Shown: piece after piece, positions 7,168 through 11,734 of the stretch
Layout of the letters: each line of letters starts with the position of its first letter
Position numbering within the stretch: the first letter of the stretch is position 1
Assembly (NCBI GenBank): GCA_004524515.1
Contig: SDNV01000091.1
Span: 1-11,734, forward strand
Source of the DNA: Promethearchaeota archaeon
GTDB taxonomy: Archaea; Asgardarchaeota; Lokiarchaeia; Sigynarchaeales; SOKP01
Length of the DNA stretch: 11,734 nucleotides
Reading direction: 5' to 3'
The notes under the pieces: generated by a model
What the model saw: the letters and a program-made list of their open reading frames with translations, nothing else
Databases searched by the model: none
What the model was told of the DNA's origin: nothing
Program-made: the position numbers and the translations under genes

Positions 7168-7273
7168 GCGCGAGTGGTTTAGACTGGCTATAACGACACG
7201 CTCACACCGTGTAAATCTATAGCATTAAAGCTATACATCTCGACGGTCGGGGGTTCAAATCCCCCCTTGCGCA
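7168..7273 (+). tRNA. tRNA-Val (anticodon CAC) with intron in the variable loop
   Basis: The cloverleaf is complete. The acceptor stem pairs GCGCGAG (7168-7174) with CTTGCGC (7266-7272), with one G-U pair, and A73 is at 7273. The D arm has GTTTAGACTGGCTATAAC and the U13-U22 mismatch usual in valine tRNAs. The anticodon stem pairs ACACG (7196-7200) with CGTGT (7208-7212) perfectly, and the loop CTCACAC gives anticodon CAC at 7203-7205, reading GUG. The T arm pairs GGGGG with CCCCC around TTCAAAT. The variable region is 36 nt (7213-7248) instead of about 5; removing 31 nt leaves AGGTC, the normal valine variable loop. CCA is not encoded (ACT follows C72), so it must be added after transcription. 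A T-rich stretch after 7275 may end the transcript. Confidence 0.93.
7214..7244 (+). other. tRNA-Val intron, 31 nt, between positions 44 and 45
   Basis: The junctions fit a BHB of standard geometry. The left bulge is UAA (7212-7214) and the right bulge is ACG (7243-7245). The central helix pairs 7208-7211 (CGUG) with 7239-7242 (CUCG), three pairs and one U-U. The inner helix pairs 7215-7223 with 7230-7238 with a single C-C mismatch, closing with UAUAGC/GCUAUA around AUUAAA. The outer helix is short (C7207-G7246, A7206-U7247). Cutting after the second nucleotide of each bulge removes 7214-7244 and leaves AGGTC. Introns away from 37/38 are known in archaeal tRNAs, most often in Thermoproteota. 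Confidence 0.8.
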
Positions 7274-7387
7274 CTATTATTTTTGGTATTAAAATTAAGA
7301 TCTGAAGTTAAATTGAGAAAAACCACAAAAGTTAAATCAAATACTAGATTTTACCATCTAACTACTTATTTTTAGGATTGAAAAACT

Positions 7388-7690
7388 GTGTCTAGCTTCT
7401 TAGAGTCTAGAGAATTACGTAAAAAATATAAAGAAGTAGAAAAATTTGTCGAGATTGGTCAAATTTTTTTAACTCGCTATGAAAAGGCAAGAATAGTTGG
7501 AGCCAGAGCATTGCAAATAAGTTTTGGAGCCCCCATATTGGTTGAAAAACCCAAAAATATGATTGATCCCATTAAAATTGCACAGGTTGAATTAAAATCC
7601 GGAATTTTACCTTTAACAATTCGGAGGGAACTTCCAGATGGAGAATATCAAGATATTCCAATTGGGAAGCTCATATTAAAGAAGGACTAG
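7388..7690 (+). CDS. rpoK: DNA-directed RNA polymerase subunit K (Rpo6/Rpb6 homologue)
   Basis: This 100-residue protein is a small core subunit of the archaeal RNA polymerase, equivalent to eukaryotic Rpb6 and bacterial omega, that helps assemble and stabilise the largest subunit. The diagnostic block is unbroken at residues about 28-52: [20 protein letters not shown] followed by APILV. It is followed by [22 protein letters not shown] and the closing IPIGKLI. The N-terminal 25 residues are charged and variable, as usual in this family. The start is GTG at 7388, the first candidate after an in-frame TGA at 7379-7381; the upstream AGGATTG is at most a weak ribosome binding site. It lies 114 nt after tRNA-Val on the same strand and could share its transcript. 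No other polymerase or ribosomal gene adjoins it. Confidence 0.96.
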   Translation: MSSFLESRELRKKYKEVEKFVEIGQIFLTRYEKARIVGARALQISFGAPILVEKPKNMIDPIKIAQVELKSGILPLTIRRELPDGEYQDIPIGKLILKKD

Positions 7691-7755
7691 CATATATAAC
7701 TATGAATTCACAGAACTACAATAAATAAACTTATCCAACGTCTTTACAAAAATAG

Positions 7756-7787
7756 ATTCTTTTTCTCTATTGAGGGACTCTTTTTCC
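7756..7787 (+). terminator. T-tract termination region between convergent genes
   Basis: After rpoK, two similar T-rich boxes (TTCTTTTTC and CTCTTTTTC) lie about 10 nt apart at 7757-7786, fitting archaeal U-tract termination of plus-strand transcripts. On the other strand TTTTTTATTAC at about 7797-7807 could end the convergent 7820-8287 gene. Confidence 0.35.
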
Positions 7788-7819
7788 GCAGGTAAAGTAA
7801 TAAAAAATCTTTTTTATTT

Positions 7820-8287
7820 TTACTGAATCTTTTCTTTTCCTTTTTCTGTGAGAAAATATACTCTCTCATTATTAACAATATCAAAATCAATATATTCGTA
7901 ATGAATTAAGCGATCCAGTATTTTTTCTAAATCTTCCTTTTTAAGGGGCTCAATTCCTAAAGGGATTCTACTTTGATTGACCACAATGGCAATTCTTCTG
8001 AGAAATAGCCTCTTACCGACAAACGATTCAAGTAGGGTTATTTCATCATTTGTAAGGACCCCTCCTGAATCTTGATCAAGTCCTTTTTGTTTTATAGCAT
8101 TGAATAATTCCTTAGTTTCCTGAGTTATTTCCTGTTTTTGAATTTCAACATGTTTTAATTGCACTAAATCTTTTGCAACAACCTTTTTATAATCTTGAGA
8201 TTCTTTTTCGGAAATATCTGTTTTATTATTATTATTGCTATTTGATGTCTCATCTTTTTCATGTTCCATAATAATAGAAAAAGACAT
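7820..8287 (-). CDS. Uncharacterised small protein with C-terminal winged-helix-like segment
   Basis: This is a 155-residue protein of unknown family, or 149 residues if translation starts at the internal ATG at 8269. Residues about 8-35 are charged and disordered-looking, with an Asn run (SNSNNNNKT). Residues about 36-70 are likely helical, rich in K, Q and E. Residues about 76-155 form a compact helical domain whose end resembles a winged helix: a helix LEKILDRLIHYEYI, a short strand turn with NNERVYFL and the closing LTEKGKEKI, a pattern common in archaeal DNA-binding wHTH proteins. A nucleic-acid-binding or protein-interaction role is therefore possible, but no recognition-helix chemistry proves it. 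It diverges from an acetyltransferase gene across only 27 nt. A TATA-like TTTTTATAATTAA read on this strand would place transcription start close to ATG 8269, favouring that start and a leaderless mRNA. Confidence 0.7.
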   Translation of the reverse strand: MSFSIIMEHEKDETSNSNNNNKTDISEKESQDYKKVVAKDLVQLKHVEIQKQEITQETKELFNAIKQKGLDQDSGGVLTNDEITLLESFVGKRLFLRRIAIVVNQSRIPLGIEPLKKEDLEKILDRLIHYEYIDFDIVNNERVYFLTEKGKEKIQ

Positions 8288-8304
8288 TTAATTATAAAAA
8301 CTTT
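8288..8304. promoter_or_regulatory. Shared AT-rich divergent promoter
   Basis: The whole gap between the two divergent starts is 27 nt and contains TTAATTATAAAAAC. Read rightward, TTATAAAA lies about 20 nt before ATG 8315. Read leftward, TTTTTATAATTAA lies about 25 nt before ATG 8269. One TATA-like stretch may thus serve both genes with leaderless transcripts. The inference rests on spacing only. Confidence 0.35.
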
Positions 8305-8314
8305 AATTTAAATA

Positions 8315-8890
8315 ATGAAAAAAGTCATTAAAATAGCAACTAAAGATACGGTGGTTTTAAGACATTTAAAAAAGTCAGATATTGATGGGGTTTGGAAGAA
8401 TTTTAATGATGTTTTAGACGAAGGGCTTTATTTGCCTGTTTTTACACCCGTCAAATCCGATATTGAAAAAAACTCTTGGTATGATAGTATTTCAAGAGAC
8501 CACGAAATTTGTATTGTTGCTGAAATTCCTGACTTGAAAACTCCCCATAATATCATAGGACAAAGCGAGATATCTAATTTAGAATGGGAAGCCTCGACTC
8601 ATGTTGGTAATTTAGGAATAATTGTTTCAAAAAAATATAGGGATTTTGGGATTGGTCGGCATTTAATTGATATGGCAATTCGAGAGTCAAAAAAGCTAAA
8701 TAACAAAGAAAAAATTATTTTAAGTTGTTTTTCAAACAATAAACGTGCTTTACATTTATATGAGAAATTAGGTTTTAAAACAATTGGAATTAGAAAAAAT
8801 CAATTCTACATGGACTCCTTATATTTTGATGAGATAATGATGGAATTATTTATTGATGAGTATTTAAAAAAAAATCCCAAACCTATTTAA
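8315..8890 (+). CDS. GNAT-family N-acetyltransferase
   Basis: This 191-residue protein has the GNAT fold. GNAT enzymes transfer an acetyl group from acetyl-CoA to an amine on a small molecule, antibiotic or protein N-terminus. N-terminal residues about 13-40 (VVLRHLKKSDIDGVWKNF) match the first strand and helix. The core motif A is clear at residues about 101-126, with LGIIVSKKYRDFGIGRHLID; the RDFGIG stretch matches the R/Q-x-x-G-x-G/A pyrophosphate-binding loop. Motif B follows with NNKRALHLYEKLGFK, and the last strand is DEIMMELFI. The substrate cannot be read from the sequence. Similarity in layout to RimI and Rim-like acetyltransferases is generic. The ATG at 8315 lies very close to the promoter region, so the mRNA is probably leaderless. 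A 13-nt palindrome AATAAGCCTTATT sits just after the gene at 8901-8913 and may mark its end. Confidence 0.88.
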   Translation: MKKVIKIATKDTVVLRHLKKSDIDGVWKNFNDVLDEGLYLPVFTPVKSDIEKNSWYDSISRDHEICIVAEIPDLKTPHNIIGQSEISNLEWEASTHVGNLGIIVSKKYRDFGIGRHLIDMAIRESKKLNNKEKIILSCFSNNKRALHLYEKLGFKTIGIRKNQFYMDSLYFDEIMMELFIDEYLKKNPKPI

Positions 8891-9021
8891 AACCCAAAGT
8901 AATAAGCCTTATTATCTGTAATTTAAATAGTCTTAGATTTTAGCCTGAACTAATAACTATAATCGTAATTTCTATCCAATTCTTATTATAAAGCTTTTAA
9001 GTGCATTAAAATAGATATCTG

Positions 9022-10461
9022 CTAAAATCGAGACCATCTTTTATAACATAACCAACTCTGCGGAGTTAATGGATTTTCATTTAAGAATAAGAAGTTCAGA
9101 TTTTTTAGATTATCAACGCTTTTACTATCAAATTCAGAAATATTATTGCGCTCAATAAATAATATAATCAGACTTTCTAAACATTCAATCCCATCTAAAG
9201 TTTTTATGTAATTTCTATCCAAAAATAATTCCTGCAGTTTTTTAAGATGTTCAAAACTTTCTATATAATGAATTTTATTATTCGAAAGTTCTAATTTAAT
9301 TAAATTTTGCTGATTATCTAAGTTCTGTACACGTTCAATTAAATTATTGGTTAAATTAAGTACTTTCAAATTCTTTAATCCTTCCAATCCTTGAATTTGA
9401 GATATTTTATTATCATTAAGAGTTAGCCAAATTAAATTTTCAAGCTTGGTCAATCCTGAAATTAATTTAATTTGATTAAATGAAAGACTTAGTCTTATTA
9501 AATTGGTCAAATTATTAATTTTTTTAATTTCTGTTATTTGATTCTTATTCAGATTTAATTCTTCCAAGTTCTTTAAATTCTCTAAACCTTGAATTTCAGT
9601 GATTAAATTATGTTCAAAATTCAATTTTATTAAATTTATTAGAGATTCAAGGTTTTGAATTCTCTCAATTTTATTATCCAAAAGGTTTAATTCTTCTAAG
9701 CTTGTTAAATGTTCAAGATTTTCTATGACTTTAATTTGATTACTAGATAAATCGAGAATCCTTAAATTTGGTAAAACCTCTAAACCTTCAATTTTTTCAA
9801 TGTTGTTTCTAGCAAGTAGGAGATGTTCCAAATGTGTTAATCTATTTAAAGATGGTATATTTTTTATTTGCTTTAAGTTGGCTCCTTCACAGTTAAGTAA
9901 TATTATGAATCCATTTTTTAAAGAAACGCTATAACCGCATTCATGAATATAGTAATCATATAGAATCAGATTAAAACAGATTTCAAGAATTTGGGGAGAT
10001 ATTAAATAATCATAATCTGTTGCGAAAATTTCTTGAGGAAATTCTCTAATCTTTTTCTTTAATTTTTTTTGAATATAGGTACCAAGAAAATTTTTAATTA
10101 TTTTTCTAGAATCCTTCGTCCTTATTTTATCTAAAATCTCTACGGCTAAAAATTTTTGCTCTAAATTATCCACATTTAATAAGGTATATTCTAAAAGGGA
10201 AATTATCCCTTTATGCTTAAGATATTTATCTTTTAGTAGATTTCCTGTGATTAGCCTTATCTCGATATTCTCATCCGAGAGAAATAATTGCTCATAAAAA
10301 TTAAAATTAGTACCCTCATCAATCGAACCAAAGAGGTTTAAAGCCTCCTCTCTTAACATAAAATCATTTGAGCTGATAATCCACTCTTTTAGTAAAGCTA
10401 AAGCTTCTTTGACTCCAATTTTGTCTAAATTATCCCTAATACTCTGAGGATTTAATTCCAT
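9022..10461 (-). CDS. HEAT-like plus SDS22-type leucine-rich-repeat protein
   Basis: This is a 479-residue soluble protein without signal peptide or membrane segment. Residues about 1-150 are alpha-helical pairs with HEAT-like spacing (for example EEALNLFGSI, IEIRLITGNLL and EQKFLAVEIL), followed by a linker at about 150-207. From residue 208 on there are eleven consecutive leucine-rich repeats, ten of exactly 22 residues and the last of 24, with the pattern LxxLxxLxLxxNxI (LPNLRILDLSSNQI, LTSLEELNLLDNKI, LKNLKVLNLTNNLI). A final half repeat LKNLNFLFLNENPL and an aromatic cap WLCYKRWSRF close the solenoid. The 22-residue period with xxIxxIxxL is typical of SDS22-like, eukaryotic-style LRRs. 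Such proteins bind other proteins; no enzymatic motif is present. The protein may bridge partners, for instance GTPases or the cytoskeleton, but this is speculation. The gene starts at ATG 10461, 113 nt after the stop of PAN, so it is either downstream in the same transcript or separately expressed. Confidence 0.9.
   Translation of the reverse strand: MELNPQSIRDNLDKIGVKEALALLKEWIISSNDFMLREEALNLFGSIDEGTNFNFYEQLFLSDENIEIRLITGNLLKDKYLKHKGIISLLEYTLLNVDNLEQKFLAVEILDKIRTKDSRKIIKNFLGTYIQKKLKKKIREFPQEIFATDYDYLISPQILEICFNLILYDYYIHECGYSVSLKNGFIILLNCEGANLKQIKNIPSLNRLTHLEHLLLARNNIEKIEGLEVLPNLRILDLSSNQIKVIENLEHLTSLEELNLLDNKIERIQNLESLINLIKLNFEHNLITEIQGLENLKNLEELNLNKNQITEIKKINNLTNLIRLSLSFNQIKLISGLTKLENLIWLTLNDNKISQIQGLEGLKNLKVLNLTNNLIERVQNLDNQQNLIKLELSNNKIHYIESFEHLKKLQELFLDRNYIKTLDGIECLESLIILFIERNNISEFDSKSVDNLKNLNFLFLNENPLTPQSWLCYKRWSRF
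9109..9840 (-). repeat. Tandem 66-nt coding repeats of the LRR domain
   Basis: Residues 208-451 of the LRR protein are encoded by eleven consecutive units, ten of 66 nt and the last of 72 nt. The DNA has diverged but keeps a recurring AAATT/CTTAAA-rich texture in phase. This indicates expansion by unit duplication. No two neighbouring units look freshly identical at the DNA level. Confidence 0.75.
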
Positions 10462-10574
10462 CTTAGGTTTTAAGGTAAATTTTGTAAAAATAGTAAAATA
10501 TTAGCTTTTTTTGCTTTTTGTAATAAAATAATTTTAATATAAATTTAAATTTCCAAATTTTTAAGTATGAAAGT

Positions 10575-11690
10575 TTAAGAATAAATATATTCCTTAACCG
10601 GATGCTCTTTATCCATTATTTCCAATATTGCTTTTTCAAAATGTCTTTGAGTAATCTTTATTTTTTGTTCTCTAAGACATCTCATACCCGCTTCGGTACA
10701 TAAAGCCTTAATATGAGCTCCACTAAAACCCTCTGTTCTTTTAGCAAAATCTTTTAAATTAATCTCTTTAGATATGTTCAATTTTCTGGTATGGATTTTC
10801 AGAATTGATAATCGTGCCTCATCGTTCGGCATATCAAATCGGATTATGCGATCAAACCTTCCTGGTCTTAAAATAGCCGGATCTAATACATCCTCCCTAT
10901 TTGTTGCAGCCAAAAACATTATTCCTTCAATATTGGCAAATCCATCTAATTCACTGAGTAATTGCATGAATGTTCTTTGAACTTCACGATCCCCTTTATA
11001 TACTTCACTGGTTCTTTTAATAGCTATAGCATCAATCTCATCAATAAAAATAATCGCCGGTGTGTTTTCCTTAGCAAGGGAAAAAACTTCACGTACCATT
11101 CTCGAGCCTTCGCCTATAAATTTCTGTACTAAATCAGATCCAACCAAATGAATGAATCTTGCGTGTGTTGTATTCGCTACGGCTTTCGCTAATAAGGTTT
11201 TTCCCGTACCTGGAGGTCCTGCCAACAAAGCTCCTGAGGGAGGATCAATTCCAATCTGTTCAAATAATTCTGGATGAATTAAGGGTAATTCTATAATTTC
11301 TCTGATAGCTTGAATTTGATCATCTAATCCTCCAATATCATCAAAGGTCTCCTTTGGAACTTCCAATAACTCCATAGCTGCAACATGGCCTCGAATTTTT
11401 CTTGATAATATCTCCATGATTTGGTAGCTTTGAGGATGCAGCGTTACCGAATCACCCGCCATCGGTTGTACAAGATCATTAGGAGGGAGTAAGATTCGGG
11501 TCCCGGGGGAATGTGAAACAATGGTTCTTCCATCCTCTAAAACTCTCTCCACGGAACCAATAATTAAAGGATTTTTTTTGATATTATCCAGAATTTTTCT
11601 AAAATTCTCAATCTCTTGACGTAATAACTCGTTTTCTCTCTCTAACGCATAAATTCGTTTCTGAATTTTTTTAACTTCTGATTCAGTCAT
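10575..11690 (-). CDS. pan: Proteasome-activating nucleotidase (PAN), hexameric AAA+ unfoldase
   Basis: PAN forms a hexameric ring that unfolds substrates and feeds them into the 20S proteasome. Seen in order are a coiled coil (about 5-38, [16 protein letters not shown]), Pro41 in NPLIIG where the family has the cis-proline between coiled coil and OB ring, an OB-fold domain (about 42-95), and the AAA+ module. The module has [11 protein letters not shown], Walker A GPPGTGKT (158-165), the pore-loop aromatic-hydrophobic-Gly F191-I192-G193, Walker [11 protein letters not shown], sensor region AATNRED and arginine fingers in RPGRFDR (275-281). The C-terminus ends I-Y-S, a valid HbYX motif that docks into the alpha-ring and opens the gate. 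At 371 residues it lacks the N-terminal extension of longer PANs; the coiled coil begins almost at once. The start at ATG 11690 has AAGGTAG about 5 nt upstream. It is the first gene of its unit; 113 nt separate it from the LRR gene. Confidence 0.96.
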   Translation of the reverse strand: MTESEVKKIQKRIYALERENELLRQEIENFRKILDNIKKNPLIIGSVERVLEDGRTIVSHSPGTRILLPPNDLVQPMAGDSVTLHPQSYQIMEILSRKIRGHVAAMELLEVPKETFDDIGGLDDQIQAIREIIELPLIHPELFEQIGIDPPSGALLAGPPGTGKTLLAKAVANTTHARFIHLVGSDLVQKFIGEGSRMVREVFSLAKENTPAIIFIDEIDAIAIKRTSEVYKGDREVQRTFMQLLSELDGFANIEGIMFLAATNREDVLDPAILRPGRFDRIIRFDMPNDEARLSILKIHTRKLNISKEINLKDFAKRTEGFSGAHIKALCTEAGMRCLREQKIKITQRHFEKAILEIMDKEHPVKEYIYS

Positions 11691-11734
11691 TACTACCTTA
11701 TAATATTAATACATGTAAAAATACTTTTTTATAA
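11691..11734 (-). promoter_or_regulatory. Promoter and ribosome binding site of PAN
   Basis: On the minus strand TTATAAAAAAG (11724-11734) is a good TATA box 34-44 nt before the ATG, placing transcription start near 11700. AAGGTAG (11693-11699) is the clearest Shine-Dalgarno sequence in the window, spaced properly from ATG 11690. The upstream border is cut by the window. Confidence 0.5.

Noticed and set aside
7201..7212. Canonical 37/38 intron in the tRNA.
   Set aside because: The anticodon stem ACACG/CGTGT closes perfectly over a 7-nt loop, so no intron can sit at 37/38.
7213..7248. Long class II variable arm (Leu/Ser-type tRNA).
   Set aside because: The anticodon is CAC and the D arm is valine-type. 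A 36-nt arm is too long for class II, and the BHB geometry explains it.
9109..9840. Tandem repeat that might be a CRISPR-like or satellite array.
   Set aside because: The 66-nt period is in frame and encodes LRR units. There are no conserved repeats with unique spacers.

Overview
The window reads as a chromosomal segment of an archaeon, most likely an Asgard archaeon (Lokiarchaeia-like) or a close relative. The DNA is AT-rich. It carries archaeal information-processing genes: RNA polymerase subunit K, the Hef helicase-nuclease, the proteasome-activating nucleotidase PAN, and an intron-bearing tRNA. It also carries gene types typical of Asgard genomes: a Rab/Ras-like small GTPase with a C-terminal zinc ribbon and a HEAT-like plus 22-residue leucine-rich-repeat protein. 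The taxonomic call is an inference from gene content. No mobile element, CRISPR array or rRNA is visible.

Layout. Positions 1-672 (+) hold the C-terminal part of a TldE/PmbA-type protein, cut by the window edge. Facing it is a two-gene minus-strand unit: a UDP-glucuronate decarboxylase-like gene (1186-2278), interrupted by 31 nt, followed by a one-pass membrane protein (669-1193) that overlaps it by 8 nt. Then come, all on the minus strand, the small GTPase (2447-3037), a MalY/PatB-type PLP enzyme (3269-4450) and Hef (4577-6952). Next are tRNA-Val(CAC) with a variable-loop intron (7168-7273) and rpoK (7388-7690), both on the plus strand. A small winged-helix-like protein (7820-8287, -) and a GNAT acetyltransferase (8315-8890, +) diverge from one very short AT-rich promoter region. 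The window closes with the LRR protein (9022-10461, -) and PAN (10575-11690, -). All gaps between genes are shorter than about 235 bases.

Most interesting point. The sugar-nucleotide decarboxylase gene is intact on both sides of a 31-nt insert that carries an in-frame TAG and breaks the frame exactly between the conserved HVN and PVGPRS residues. The insert forms a hairpin, and its flanks can be drawn as a relaxed bulge-helix-bulge (BHB), the substrate of archaeal tRNA splicing endonuclease. Cutting between bulge nucleotides 2 and 3 on both sides removes exactly 31 nt and restores the family consensus. The tRNA-Val in the same window also carries a 31-nt insert, between positions 44 and 45, with the same BHB geometry. 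Both 5' junctions contain GTAAATCT. This suggests a protein-coding-gene intron removed by the tRNA splicing machinery. It is a prediction from sequence only.

Functional links. The decarboxylase and the membrane protein look like one translationally coupled unit, possibly for cell-surface glycosylation. The remaining genes are mostly single housekeeping units without an evident shared pathway.
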